64,000 bases of DNA from an uncultured Flavobacteriaceae bacterium (GCA_947495135.1 CANLXN010000002.1:62001-126000); one strand, 5' to 3'; positions 45,968 through 55,620 are shown, numbered from the stretch's first letter. Notes: generated from the sequence alone by a model not told the origin. Numbers and translations are program-made.

Positions 45968-46949
45968 ATGCAGCAAAACTGCTTACGCACCTTAACTTTA
46001 TTTTTTTGTTTTGCTGAATAATATGGCAATATGCACAATGCGAATCGTATGTAAATTTGAATGGATTGCCCGTATTTAATTCTTCGGAAATATATACACC
46101 ATCAAAATCGATTTCATGTAAATCGTTATAGCGTCTAATCCGAAAATGATTTTCAGGAAGTTGTTCTTCGGAAAGCAGTTCGAACCAAGCATTACTTCCA
46201 GTTCCTGATAATTTTTGCGCACCGCTTGGAATTTCACGGTTCTTTTCAGAAGAAAACACCGAACGCTTCTTATCGAAATAGTTGGTCAAATTCTCCCTTA
46301 ACGCAGATCCATTAAACGGCTTTACCTTTCCTTCAGAAACCACATAAACAGTTCCAAAAGCCGCTGCTTTCTCTACATTACCCACTGTACTTGGAGTAAA
46401 TTTCTTATTAAAATTAAGTGCCTTTATAATTTTTTTCTCTGAAGTAGCAGCCAAAATAGTATCTGTTACCAAGCGCGAACAATTACTTCCCATTTTATCG
46501 AACGCACCATAAGGAATACTTCCTCTATCCTGTAATTTTTGAAGGTATTGAATTGCCTTATGGTGGTCTACGGCATCACAAACCGAGGCGACCAACCGCC
46601 CTTCTCCGTGAGTTTTTTGAGGGTTTGCATCTAACCACAGAAGAAATTCTTCAAAATTCTCTAAGACTCCTTCTTTCGAAAGCCTTGCCTTTATTGGAAT
46701 CGCCAACTCTGCATCCGTATTTTCTGATCTTACACGTCCGCGTCCTTTTGGAGTTACATACCGTCCAAAATCAAAATATTGAGCCCTTCCGGTATTATTC
46801 TCTATCAAAACTAATGCAGCATGCCCTGCCTTGATATATTCGCGAGTTCCCAAACCTACCAAAGGCAAAACTTTGCAAATCCACTCGTCACTCATGGTAA
46901 CGAACGTATCTGGGTAAGCCAAAACCAATATTTTTCCTGAATATTTCAA
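45936..46949 (-). CDS. DUF6695-like protein, possible papain-like fold
   Basis: 337-residue protein without signal peptide. I associate it tentatively with DUF6695, a flavobacterial family found beside NRDE proteins. A histidine in AGHAALVLIEN (about residue 43) followed much later by a cysteine in GSNCSRLVTD (about 159) recalls permuted NlpC/P60-like hydrolases, where histidine precedes cysteine; this is inference. Its start overlaps the NRDE stop by four bases (coupled). The 3' end overlaps the convergent apaG by 32 bases. Confidence 0.7.
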   Translation of the reverse strand: MKYSGKILVLAYPDTFVTMSDEWICKVLPLVGLGTREYIKAGHAALVLIENNTGRAQYFDFGRYVTPKGRGRVRSENTDAELAIPIKARLSKEGVLENFEEFLLWLDANPQKTHGEGRLVASVCDAVDHHKAIQYLQKLQDRGSIPYGAFDKMGSNCSRLVTDTILAATSEKKIIKALNFNKKFTPSTVGNVEKAAAFGTVYVVSEGKVKPFNGSALRENLTNYFDKKRSVFSSEKNREIPSGAQKLSGTGSNAWFELLSEEQLPENHFRIRRYNDLHEIDFDGVYISEELNTGNPFKFTYDSHCAYCHIIQQNKKIKLRCVSSFAAFNSSRKVHSA

Positions 46950-47650
46950 AAATTAGTCGTTGTTATTTTAGCAGTTTGTAAATCTTCATATCTAAAAAGC
47001 GTAGTCGCACTTTCTAGTGAAAACTGACTTATACTTTTGGTTTTAACAAAACCTCTATCCATAATCAAATTGTTATCACTATTACCTTCTCCTGCGGTCT
47101 TATGAAAACCTAAGACATCTTTTTTAGAAGCTTTGATATTTGAAGACAAGAAATCAGAAAACCAACGTTCTCGTTTTTTCTTAACTTCTTCCGGGTAAAG
47201 TAAAGAAGAAGACCATATTTGAGGAGCCAAGGGTTGCTCTGTAAAATGAGTACTTACGCCATCCCAGACTAATTCATGTATTTGAAGCGTTTCTTTCCAT
47301 TCCACAGCTATTATTGTAAAAGGTTCTATTCCTTCAAAATTATAGTCATCTATTTTATCAACTAAGCTGGCAGCTGTTAACAAATCCACCACCATAACTC
47401 CTCTACTTATTCTATAATCACCATGTGGCTCATGTGGCTTAAAACCTCCATTTAACAAGCAAATAAGTCGGTTTTCACTGCTAGCACCAATCCAAGTACC
47501 CCCAGCTAGCTCATCTTTTGGGTACAACACCCCTACATCCTGATGATCATAAACAGCAGGTGGCAAGGTATTTCTTCCAGGAGACTCGTCTCTGTTAGAA
47601 GTAAGAATAAAGCCGTCTGTCGAAACAGGAATGAAAGTAACTGTACACAT
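46946..47650 (-). CDS. NRDE (TANGO2-like) family protein
   Basis: 234-residue protein with the defining N-terminus MCTVTFIP, a second-position cysteine suggestive of an N-terminal-nucleophile hydrolase after methionine removal, and the NRDE motif in LTSNRDESPGR (about 17-27). TANGO2-like proteins in eukaryotes are tied to lipid or haem handling, but the bacterial role is unknown. It is translationally coupled to the downstream DUF6695-like gene by a four-base overlap. Confidence 0.88.
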   Translation of the reverse strand: MCTVTFIPVSTDGFILTSNRDESPGRNTLPPAVYDHQDVGVLYPKDELAGGTWIGASSENRLICLLNGGFKPHEPHGDYRISRGVMVVDLLTAASLVDKIDDYNFEGIEPFTIIAVEWKETLQIHELVWDGVSTHFTEQPLAPQIWSSSLLYPEEVKKKRERWFSDFLSSNIKASKKDVLGFHKTAGEGNSDNNLIMDRGFVKTKSISQFSLESATTLFRYEDLQTAKITTTNF

Positions 47651-47883
47651 ATTAGAAATAAACGAGTAGCTTTAAAAAACAATCTACCAAACCCAAAGAT
47701 AAAGAATACACAGAAAAGAAAAGATGAAATCAAAATCTGAAAGCCTTAAAATAATAGAATGAAGCTGAAATCGCAATGGTCTGAGATTTTAGCATCTACA
47801 CATCCATAATTTGAACATCGACTCAAGACTTTTCGTTTTGGATTTTGTAACTTCGCGACTGAAACAATCAAACAAAAAATAGA

Positions 47884-49509
47884 ATGGGAAAAGGATTTTT
47901 TGAAGTGCCAATTGCAGTAAATGACCCTGTAAAGGAGTACGCTCCGGGAAGCCCGGAAAGAGCAGCAGTTGCTAAAACATATAAAGAAATGTACAACAGC
48001 ACTATCGATGTGCCTCTGTATATTAATGGAGCAGACGTATCTACAGGAAACACTGCAACTATGTCTCCTCCACACGATCACCAACACATTTTAGGAACCT
48101 ATCACAAAGCGGAGAAGCAACATGTAGAATCTGCTATCTCAACTGCCTTGGAAGCCAGAAAAAAATGGTCTCAAATGCCTTGGGAACAACGCGCGGGAAT
48201 CTTCCTTAGAGCGGCCGAATTAATTGCGGGACCCTACCGAGCAAAAATCAATGCAGCAACTATGCTTGCTCAGTCTAAAACTGTTCATCAGGCAGAGATT
48301 GACGCATCCTGTGAACTTATTGATTTCTTAAGATTCAATGTTCAATTCATGACAGAGATCTATAGCGAACAACCTGCTTCTACTTCTGGAGCTTGGAATC
48401 GTTTAGAATATCGTCCTCTAGAAGGTTTTATCTACGCAATTACTCCTTTCAACTTTACAGCCATAGCGGCTAATTTACCTGCAAGTGCTGCACTTATGGG
48501 GAATGTAGTGCTTTGGAAACCAAGCGATAGTCAGATTTTCTCTGCAAAAATCATTTTGGACGTATTTAAGGAGGCAGGTGTTCCTCCTGGTGTGATTAAT
48601 ATGGTGATGGGAGATCCAGTAATGATTACTGAAACCGTATTGGCTAGCCCAGACTTTAGCGGCCTTCATTTCACAGGCTCTACACATGTATTTAAGGATA
48701 TCTGGAAGCAGATTGGAATGAATATTCACAATTACAAAACCTATCCGCGTATTGTTGGAGAAACTGGAGGAAAGGATTTTATTGTTGCCCATAAAACTTC
48801 CAACCCACAGCAAGTAGCTACTGCTATTGCTCGTGGCGCATTCGAATTCCAAGGACAAAAATGTAGCGCTGCAAGTAGATGTTATATTTCAAAAAGTATT
48901 TGGAACGATGTTGAAAAGCACCTAAAGGCCTCTATGGATTCCTTTAAAATGGGATCGCCAGAAGACATGAGTAATTTCATCACTGCGGTTATACATGAAG
49001 GATCTTTCGATAAACTTGCAAGCTATATCGACCAGGCAAAGAACGATGCGAATGCCGAAATTATCGCGGGAGGAGGATACGACAAGAGCAAGGGGTACTT
49101 TATTGAACCAACTGTTATCAAAACTAATGACCCGAAATATACAACCATGTGTACCGAATTATTTGGACCAGTGGTAACTATTTATGTTTTTGATGACGAT
49201 AAATGGGAAGACACGCTTCATTTAGTGGATGAAACTAGCGAATATGCTCTTACGGGTGCTGTATTTAGTGAAGACCGATATGCATTAGAGCTAGGGATGA
49301 AAATTCTTGAGAATGCCGCAGGTAACTTCTATATAAATGATAAACCAACTGGTGCAGTTGTAGGACAACAACCTTTTGGTGGTGCACGTGCTAGTGGAAC
49401 CAATGATAAAGCGGGAAGTAAACTTAATTTATACCGTTGGGTTTCTCCTCGAATGATTAAGGAAACGTTTGTTACTCCAACAGATTATAGATATCCATTT
49501 TTAGGATAA
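47884..49509 (+). CDS. pruA: L-glutamate gamma-semialdehyde (1-pyrroline-5-carboxylate) dehydrogenase
   Basis: Cytosolic NAD-dependent enzyme of proline catabolism making glutamate. It is a member of the aldehyde dehydrogenase superfamily of the eukaryote-like 540-residue type: the general base glutamate lies in GETGGKDF (about 298) and the nucleophilic cysteine in FQGQKCSAASR (about 331). The C-terminal GGARASGTNDKAGS and RWVSPRMIKET segments are diagnostic of P5C dehydrogenase. A promoter-like TAACTTCG lies 29 bases upstream, at 47848-47855. Confidence 0.97.
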   Translation: MGKGFFEVPIAVNDPVKEYAPGSPERAAVAKTYKEMYNSTIDVPLYINGADVSTGNTATMSPPHDHQHILGTYHKAEKQHVESAISTALEARKKWSQMPWEQRAGIFLRAAELIAGPYRAKINAATMLAQSKTVHQAEIDASCELIDFLRFNVQFMTEIYSEQPASTSGAWNRLEYRPLEGFIYAITPFNFTAIAANLPASAALMGNVVLWKPSDSQIFSAKIILDVFKEAGVPPGVINMVMGDPVMITETVLASPDFSGLHFTGSTHVFKDIWKQIGMNIHNYKTYPRIVGETGGKDFIVAHKTSNPQQVATAIARGAFEFQGQKCSAASRCYISKSIWNDVEKHLKASMDSFKMGSPEDMSNFITAVIHEGSFDKLASYIDQAKNDANAEIIAGGGYDKSKGYFIEPTVIKTNDPKYTTMCTELFGPVVTIYVFDDDKWEDTLHLVDETSEYALTGAVFSEDRYALELGMKILENAAGNFYINDKPTGAVVGQQPFGGARASGTNDKAGSKLNLYRWVSPRMIKETFVTPTDYRYPFLG

Positions 49510-49533
49510 GGAATATTTCAGAATAAATTCAAC

Positions 49534-49566
49534 AAAAAACCCAAGGCGTTCTACCTTGGGTTTTTT
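49534..49566. terminator. Bidirectional terminator between pruA and the Omp28-like lipoprotein gene
   Basis: Inverted repeat CCCAAGG / CCTTGGG with a seven-base loop, A run before and T run after, serving both convergent genes. Confidence 0.8.
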
Positions 49567-49586
49567 ATTTGATTTAAATAAGAATA

Positions 49587-50639
49587 CTATTCGAAATCCT
49601 TTGTAGCATCTACATCAGAAAATTGAGCATTTACCGCTGTATTATCTGCTTGCACAAGCATAGCAACCAACTTGAGCTTTTCTTGATCAAATGAAGGGTC
49701 CAGATTAACACTGTAGTTTTTAGTGTACTCCTCTAAGGCCGGAGTCGATGTAATCTCGTCACCAAGAATCCCGCTCAAAGACATGCGGAGCACATCGTGA
49801 TTATAGAAATCTATAATAGGATTTCCCTGATCGAAATAGGGACTGGTTTCGTCTTGATTGAAATAATTTGTTTGATCACTAAGGATACCGTCCTCTACCA
49901 GATAGAGTACTAATTTCATATCTTCTAGATTATCTTCAGAAACCACTCTCACCTCGGCAGCAAGGGTATTTCCATTGATTTGTGAACGAATAGCAATAGC
50001 TGAATTTGTGTCCAACCCAGCTAACTCTGTAACCGGTCCTACGGGATGAGGATTACTCCAATTCTGGGTTCTATTAATGCGCCCTGAAGGAAATCCAAAT
50101 ACCTCAAAAGTATCTCTTAGGTCTTCTTCAAAAGGAAGTGCCATCTCATCGTCATTATGAATAGCAACCACTGCAATGTGCTCTGTTAAGTCATGGCAGT
50201 TTTCAATTGCTGCTGATATGCGTGGACAATACCCGCACCAAGCACCTGTGTAGTCTTCCAATACCACTTTTCGCTTTGGAATTATTACTTCAAAAGATTC
50301 TGTATCCGTGGTAACCTCCGTTCCATTTACTTCGTACTTAGCATATACTTCAAATGTACCTTCGGAAGCCGAGGAAAAAGCAGCCCCAGTAATAGCAGCA
50401 TCATCTACATAGTAAGTAACTCCTTCGGAAACTTGATCTCCATTATCGTCCACTACAGTTAGATCAATTACTTGATTACGCAAGGCACGGGATTGAACTA
50501 CTAAAGCCGAGACAATTTCTTCATCTTCAATTTCAATAGTTTCCTGATTAAACCCTGAAAAGTCTTCCGTTTTACTGCAGGAATAAATAATCACCCCCAA
50601 ACACAGGAGCAGGCTGACGCTTAATATTCTTTTCATCAT
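49587..50639 (-). CDS. Omp28-like thioredoxin-fold lipoprotein
   Basis: 350-residue lipoprotein (signal ending IIYSC, cysteine at about 21). The residues after it (SKTEDF) are somewhat like the surface-export signal of flavobacterial lipoproteins, so it may face outwards (inference). An Ig-like region (about 50-125) precedes the Omp28/thioredoxin-like domain, with the active-site-like CGYC in EDYTGAWCGYCPRIS at about 138-141. The rest is beta-rich. Omp28 was first described as an outer-membrane protein of Porphyromonas. It is divergent from the TlpA-DUF6029 operon and separated from it by a perfect inverted repeat. Confidence 0.88.
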   Translation of the reverse strand: MMKRILSVSLLLCLGVIIYSCSKTEDFSGFNQETIEIEDEEIVSALVVQSRALRNQVIDLTVVDDNGDQVSEGVTYYVDDAAITGAAFSSASEGTFEVYAKYEVNGTEVTTDTESFEVIIPKRKVVLEDYTGAWCGYCPRISAAIENCHDLTEHIAVVAIHNDDEMALPFEEDLRDTFEVFGFPSGRINRTQNWSNPHPVGPVTELAGLDTNSAIAIRSQINGNTLAAEVRVVSEDNLEDMKLVLYLVEDGILSDQTNYFNQDETSPYFDQGNPIIDFYNHDVLRMSLSGILGDEITSTPALEEYTKNYSVNLDPSFDQEKLKLVAMLVQADNTAVNAQFSDVDATKDFE

Positions 50640-50706
50640 TTCTTTTTTTTGTTATTTAAAGGTAAATATAATTATTTTTTTGGTATGATTTTTTCATTAC
50701 AGTACA

Positions 50707-50728
50707 TATCCTACAAAAAAGTAGGATA
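50707..50728. promoter_or_regulatory. Inverted repeat, possible shared operator
   Basis: Arms TATCCTAC and GTAGGATA are perfect inverse complements around a run of six A, in the 153-base gap between the divergent Omp28-like lipoprotein gene and the TlpA-like gene. It has no following T run long enough for a terminator. It is placed well for a dimeric regulator controlling both directions. Confidence 0.45.
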
Positions 50729-50792
50729 ATGTCCCATCGAAAAGGGCTCATTCAAATTTTATTAATACATTCGTAAAAAATCATTTTGAATT

Positions 50793-51272
50793 ATGAAAAT
50801 CTTAACACTATTTTTCTTTTTGGTAACAACCGTTGTTTTTTCTCAAAACGACGTACCTGATGTTTCACTTACAACCCTAGAAGGAGGCACTACGACTCTG
50901 CAAGAAATCTCCAAAGATGGAAACGTAAAAATCGTTTCGCTATGGGCCACTTGGTGCGTACCCTGCTTAAAGGAGTTAGATGCTATTAATGACGTTTACG
51001 AAGATTGGATAGACGAAACAAATGTAGAGTTGATTGCCGTATCTGTTGACGACAGTAGAACTGTAAAGCGTGTAAAGCCATTAATTAATGGTAAAGCATG
51101 GGATTACACTATACTACTGGACACCAACAATGACCTTAAGCGGGCCTTGGGTGCTTCAACTGTACCACTTACTTTAATCATCAAAGATGGCAAGATTGTC
51201 TATCGTCATTCTGGCTATAATCCAGGAGCGGAAGACGAACTATACGAGAAAGTCCAGGAATACGCCAAATAA
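50793..51272 (+). CDS. TlpA-family thiol-disulfide oxidoreductase
   Basis: Exported thioredoxin-like protein, 159 residues: signal peptide (about 1-17, ending VVFSQ), then a redoxin fold with active site WATWCVPCLKEL (CVPC near residue 60) and the cis-proline segment STVPLTLII. Both cysteines are present. It is expected in the periplasm and to reduce or transfer disulfides. It forms an operon with the DUF6029 gene after 28 bases. Confidence 0.93.
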   Translation: MKILTLFFFLVTTVVFSQNDVPDVSLTTLEGGTTTLQEISKDGNVKIVSLWATWCVPCLKELDAINDVYEDWIDETNVELIAVSVDDSRTVKRVKPLINGKAWDYTILLDTNNDLKRALGASTVPLTLIIKDGKIVYRHSGYNPGAEDELYEKVQEYAK

Positions 51273-51300
51273 AATTACTAACTAACCAATCAATCTAACA

Positions 51301-52950
51301 ATGAAAAAACTTTTCATTTGTGCTGCTATGCTTTGCAGTACGTTTTTATTTGCCCAAGAAGAGGATAAAGGCTACTTTTTTGGCGGATTCGAATCTAACT
51401 CTCAATGGCTTTTAGACGACTCAGACTTAGAGTTTATTGCACCTAGCGACCAGTTTAGATCCAATAACTATTTTCAGTTAAATTACAACTACGGAAAATT
51501 TACAGCAGGAGTACAGTATGAAGCTTACCTGCCCTCTGCCCTTTTAGGTTATAGTCCAGATTACGATGGAGGCAACAATATTGCCACTTATTTTCTTAAT
51601 TTCAAGGATAAGAGCTTAGACATAACTGCTGGATATTTTTACGAACAATTTGGAAATGGCTTAAGCCTAAGAACTTGGGAAGATCGTCAATTAGGAATCA
51701 ATAATGCCATACATGGAGTTCGCGTAAAGTTTGACCCTACTAATTATTTTGGACTTACCGGTATTTATGGACAACAGCGAAACGCATTTGAGCTTTCGGA
51801 AGGAATTATACAAGGAATTGACGCAAATTTAGATATTGCTTCGGCCTTGAAAATGGACAACATGGATTTACGGGCAGGTGCTAGTTACGTAGCTCGTTAT
51901 CAAGATACAGGTATAAACGATTCCATTCCTAATACGGTAAATGCCTATGGAGGTCGCTTAGACTTTTCTTCTGGTAAATTCTTTGCTGGTATAGAAGGTG
52001 TGGTAAAGGACAAAGATGTAATTGCTAATGAAGGGGAACTTACTAGTAATAGACTCTACGATGGGACAGCCCTTCAACTAAACATGGGGTATGCGCAAAG
52101 GGGACTTGGTGTAAATTATACGTTTAGAAGATTAGAAAATTTCAGTTTTTATTCTGATCGATTGGCGGAGGGAAATATTTTTCTTCAACAATTGGTGGAT
52201 TTTGTTCCTGCACTTACCAAACAGCAAGATTATTTGCTAACAAACATCTATGTCTATAATGCCCAACCTCGATTATTGACCACAGATAATGAAAGACGTG
52301 CTGGAGAAGTGGGATCGCAGGTGGATGTTTACTACTCTTTTCCAAAGGAATCGGTTTTCGGAAAGTATAAAACCAAAATAGCCGGAAACTTTTCTTATTG
52401 GGCTGGATTAGATGCAGACTTCAAAGAAGATCTCTCCTATGATGTCGAATTTATTGGGCAAGGAGATCGCTATTTTAGAGATATCAATTTTGAAATAAAG
52501 AACAGATGGGACTCCAAATGGAGCTCGGTTCTAACCTATCAGAACGTAATTATTGACAAAGGAGTTTCTCTTGGAGGTCCGTTAGGAATTCAAGGAGACA
52601 TCAAAGCCTCTATTGCAGTGGCAGAAGGAACCTATAAGTTTGGAAAAGGTAGATCGTTACGTTTTGTTGCACAACACCTATGGACCGAACAGGATAGAAA
52701 GAATTGGACAGCAGGAGTAATCGAATACAGCTTATCTTCTCGTCTCGGTTTTTTTATAGCGGATAATTACAACTATGGTGGTGAAGGTCAGATTCATTAT
52801 TACAATGTTGGAGGAAATTACTCTAAAGGCCGAACCCGTTTTTCAATGAATTATGGACGACAGCGTGGAGGTTTAATTTGCATCGGCGGTGTATGTCGAT
52901 TTGTTCCAGAAAGCAACGGTTTAAACATAAACATGGTAACCACCTTTTAA
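51301..52950 (+). CDS. DUF6029-like outer-membrane beta-barrel protein
   Basis: 549-residue protein with a signal peptide (about 1-18) and a series of amphipathic beta strands ending in the aromatic-terminated MVTTF, typical of outer-membrane barrels. Early segments FGGFESNSQWLLDD and FRSNNYFQLNYNYGKF match my recollection of DUF6029, a family found next to Omp28 and TlpA-type genes in flavobacteria. Two cysteines near the end (CIGGVC) are unusual for a barrel. The role is unknown; it could be the export or docking partner of the thioredoxin-like proteins (inference). Confidence 0.82.
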   Translation: MKKLFICAAMLCSTFLFAQEEDKGYFFGGFESNSQWLLDDSDLEFIAPSDQFRSNNYFQLNYNYGKFTAGVQYEAYLPSALLGYSPDYDGGNNIATYFLNFKDKSLDITAGYFYEQFGNGLSLRTWEDRQLGINNAIHGVRVKFDPTNYFGLTGIYGQQRNAFELSEGIIQGIDANLDIASALKMDNMDLRAGASYVARYQDTGINDSIPNTVNAYGGRLDFSSGKFFAGIEGVVKDKDVIANEGELTSNRLYDGTALQLNMGYAQRGLGVNYTFRRLENFSFYSDRLAEGNIFLQQLVDFVPALTKQQDYLLTNIYVYNAQPRLLTTDNERRAGEVGSQVDVYYSFPKESVFGKYKTKIAGNFSYWAGLDADFKEDLSYDVEFIGQGDRYFRDINFEIKNRWDSKWSSVLTYQNVIIDKGVSLGGPLGIQGDIKASIAVAEGTYKFGKGRSLRFVAQHLWTEQDRKNWTAGVIEYSLSSRLGFFIADNYNYGGEGQIHYYNVGGNYSKGRTRFSMNYGRQRGGLICIGGVCRFVPESNGLNINMVTTF

Positions 52951-52992
52951 TTACTTAAGCGAGTTACTGTTAGACTAGCGTATTTTAAAAAC

Positions 52993-53030
52993 AAAAAATG
53001 CCCTGAACTCAAAAGTTCAGGGCATTTTTT
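52993..53030. terminator. Bidirectional terminator
   Basis: Long perfect inverted repeat: AAATGCCCTGAACT and AGTTCAGGGCATTT with A and T runs on either side; four-base loop. Serves the DUF6029 gene and the convergent sorting-domain gene. Confidence 0.9.
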
Positions 53031-53050
53031 ATGGTCGAAAAAAGAATAGA

Positions 53051-53776
53051 CTATCGCACTACTACCTTAGTAGTTTGAGAAGCTCCTCTTTGATTTGTAA
53101 ACTTTAAAATATAAGCCTGTGAAGCAAGATTAGAAAGATTCAATTTGCTATTTCCAGCTTCTAAAGCTTGCGCTAGAACAACTCTTCCTCTAAGATCATA
53201 AACCTCAACAGTTGCATTTTCTTGAAGAGAAACGTTTACTTCAGAATTAGTCACTGTAGGATACACAGAAACCTCTAATTTATTTACATCATTTACTCCT
53301 AATGCTGGATCGTAATTGTAAGTAATAGAAAGATCATCTCCTATTTCATTTAAATCACTGTCCACTTGGATAAATCTAAATTGGTAAGTGATAATTGAAG
53401 ATCCGTCACCTGCATCCATATTGAAGAAATGATCTCCTGTAGAAGTTTGAGTAGAACTTGGTTCAATAGTAACAAAAGCATTAATTGGATACGTCTGAGC
53501 AGATGCAACTCCACTAAAACAATCTCCAAAACAAAGCTCCATCATACTACCATCTGTATTGGTAAAACTCACAACCTCGATTCTCATATTAATCTGTTCG
53601 GTCGTAGACTCGTTATTTACATAGAAGCTCAATGCTGCGTCTGGATATTCTACGGTATTAAAATCGTATACGCCTCCATCTAAAATAGCATCACCTGCGT
53701 GTGTTTCTACCGTAAATTGAGCGTTGGCCGATAAGCCAGCAAAAAGCAAAGCTGTTAAGAGTAATTTCATTTTCAT
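53051..53776 (-). CDS. CFGxC-motif exported protein with T9SS sorting domain (paralogue A)
   Basis: 241 residues: signal peptide (about 1-19), a beta-sandwich-like domain of about 140 residues that I cannot name, and a T9SS type A domain (about 168-241; SVYPTVTNSE, VYDLRGRVV, end TKVVVR). The unnamed domain carries DGGVYDFN, a cysteine pair in ELCFGDCFSG (about 81-85), GDHFFNMDAGDGSS and YNYDPALGV. A paralogue at 62509-63231 keeps all of these. The cysteine pair (C-F-G-x-C) may form a disulfide or be a thiol substrate. It shares the terminator with the DUF6029 gene and is divergent from the first Omp28-like tandem gene. Confidence 0.82.
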   Translation of the reverse strand: MKMKLLLTALLFAGLSANAQFTVETHAGDAILDGGVYDFNTVEYPDAALSFYVNNESTTEQINMRIEVVSFTNTDGSMMELCFGDCFSGVASAQTYPINAFVTIEPSSTQTSTGDHFFNMDAGDGSSIITYQFRFIQVDSDLNEIGDDLSITYNYDPALGVNDVNKLEVSVYPTVTNSEVNVSLQENATVEVYDLRGRVVLAQALEAGNSKLNLSNLASQAYILKFTNQRGASQTTKVVVR

Positions 53777-53902
53777 AATCTGAAAGTTTTTTTGTTAGAC
53801 TGCTAAAGTAATAAAAATCAACCAAATTTGGGTAAAATCTCTCAATACCCTAGTATCATGTAGATTATTGGTTGAAATAGTTAAATTTTGTTAAAAAAAA
53901 GT

Positions 53903-53910
53903 TATATTTG
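53903..53910 (+). promoter_or_regulatory. -7 promoter box of the first tandem Omp28-like gene
   Basis: TATATTTG is a perfect TAnnTTTG box, 24 bases before the ATG at 53935. An in-frame TTG inside this box could be mistaken for a start but would then lie in the promoter itself. Confidence 0.55.
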
Positions 53911-53934
53911 AGTACTAACAAAAAATCAATTATT

Positions 53935-55620
53935 ATGTTTAAAAGATTACTACTGTGTTTTGTAGTAGCATTTGCTGCACAACAAAGCTTTGGGCAAACG
54001 ATCGTGTCCACCACTCCCGAAAATCAAAAAGTGATTCTAGAAGAATTTACTGGTATTAATTGCGTCTTCTGTCCCCAGGGTCATGCCATCGCAAAGGCCA
54101 TTCAAAATAACAATCCTGGCAATGTATTTTTGATCAACATCCATACTGGCGGATTTGCCAATCCTAGTGCAGGTCAACCAGATTTTAGAACTCCATTTGG
54201 AGCGTCAATTGCAGGACAATCTGGATTAACTGGATATCCGGCTGGAACCGTGAACAGGCATTACTTCCCAGGACAATCACAAAATGGTGGAACTGGCACG
54301 GCCATGAGTCGCAACCAGTGGACCTCTGCCGCTAATCAAACATTAGCAAATGCATCTTACATGAATATGGCAGTGGAAGCAGATTTAGACGTAGTAACTA
54401 ATGAAATAACCGTGCACGTAGAAGCCTATTATACAGGTGATAGCCCAGAAGCAGAAAACCAACTTAATGTGGCCTTATTACAGAATAATACATTTGGGCC
54501 TCAAACAGGCGGAAACGCAGGAAATGAATATGAGCATGAACACAGATTGGTACACATGATTACTGGACAATGGGGAGAAGTTGTATCGCCTACCACCAAT
54601 GGTACTTTTATTGACAGAACTTATACCTATACAGTACCGGCAGACTATAATGACATCGCAGTAGATATAGCCGATTTAGAATTGGTAGTTTTCATGACGG
54701 AAACAAATCAGGAAATTATTAGTGGTAACGGAGCTTTCCCAACATACTCTAATTTTGCCAATCAAAACGACGCAACTGCTACTGAAATAAAAGCAATCGA
54801 CGTACAATGTGGATTTGATGTTGCACCAGTAGTTACTATTCAAAATACTGGAGAAAATGATGTAACTGCCTTGGAAATAGAGTATTCGATTAATGGAGGA
54901 ACTGCTTCAACTTATTCATGGACAGGAAATCTTGCCTCTTTACAATCTGAAGAAGTAGAATTACCAGCTATTGGATATGATGTGGAAGAAGTGAACACGG
55001 TATCTGTAACTATTGAAAACGATGATGACAATTCTAACAACACTGTAACAAGCGACTTCGATAGAGCTCCAATAGCAACTAACGATATCACCATGATTTT
55101 GAATACCGATAATGCTGGTAGCCAATGTACTTGGGAAGTTGTAAATTCAAGCGGAACTGTAGTTGAAAGCGGCGGTCCTTATGACAATAATTCAAACTAT
55201 AATGTGCCAATGTCTCTTCCTGGAGACTGCTACGAATTTACGGTTTATGATACTGGAGGTAACGGAGGAGGATCGATCGTTATTTTTGATGAAAACAGCG
55301 TAGTTCTGTACCAATCGCCAGGTGACTATGGAGCAGAAGACAGTGCATTCTTCGCTACAGAAGGATTCCTTGGAACTGAAACCAATATTTTAACCAATGT
55401 GAGCCTATTCCCTAACCCAGCAAATAGTGCCTTCCAAATTGTAAATGCCGAAAATGCAAACATCGAAATGTTTGATATTTTGGGTAAATCAATTCTAAGT
55501 GTTCAAAACATTTCTGCCAATCAGCAAATAAACGTTTCTGCTGTACAGTCTGGAACTTATTTTGTTAGAATTGAAAAAGACAACCAAACGGCTGTTGAAA
55601 GAATTATAGTAAACAAATAA
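53935..55620 (+). CDS. Omp28-like protein with CARDB-like and T9SS domains, tandem copy 1
   Basis: Secreted protein of 561 residues. I take the ATG at 53935, which gives a clean signal peptide (MFKRLLLCFVV, ending SFGQ). Order: Omp28/thioredoxin-like domain (about 25-290) with CVFC in TGINCVFCPQGH; CARDB-like Ig domain (about 300-385, VTIQNTGENDVTALEIEYSI); a beta domain with SGGPYDNNSNYN, GDCYEFTVYDTGGNGGGS (about 390-480), and a type A sorting domain (about 490-561; LFPNPANS, MFDILGKS, end ERIIVNK). Both active-site cysteines are present, so thiol chemistry at the cell surface is plausible. First of three head-to-tail paralogues. Confidence 0.9.
   Translation: MFKRLLLCFVVAFAAQQSFGQTIVSTTPENQKVILEEFTGINCVFCPQGHAIAKAIQNNNPGNVFLINIHTGGFANPSAGQPDFRTPFGASIAGQSGLTGYPAGTVNRHYFPGQSQNGGTGTAMSRNQWTSAANQTLANASYMNMAVEADLDVVTNEITVHVEAYYTGDSPEAENQLNVALLQNNTFGPQTGGNAGNEYEHEHRLVHMITGQWGEVVSPTTNGTFIDRTYTYTVPADYNDIAVDIADLELVVFMTETNQEIISGNGAFPTYSNFANQNDATATEIKAIDVQCGFDVAPVVTIQNTGENDVTALEIEYSINGGTASTYSWTGNLASLQSEEVELPAIGYDVEEVNTVSVTIENDDDNSNNTVTSDFDRAPIATNDITMILNTDNAGSQCTWEVVNSSGTVVESGGPYDNNSNYNVPMSLPGDCYEFTVYDTGGNGGGSIVIFDENSVVLYQSPGDYGAEDSAFFATEGFLGTETNILTNVSLFPNPANSAFQIVNAENANIEMFDILGKSILSVQNISANQQINVSAVQSGTYFVRIEKDNQTAVERIIVNK

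Noticed and set aside
47746-48087. Cysteine-rich minus-strand frame over the start of pruA
   Set aside because: It overlaps the conserved start of pruA in antisense; the cysteines come from the complement of alanine/threonine-type codons.
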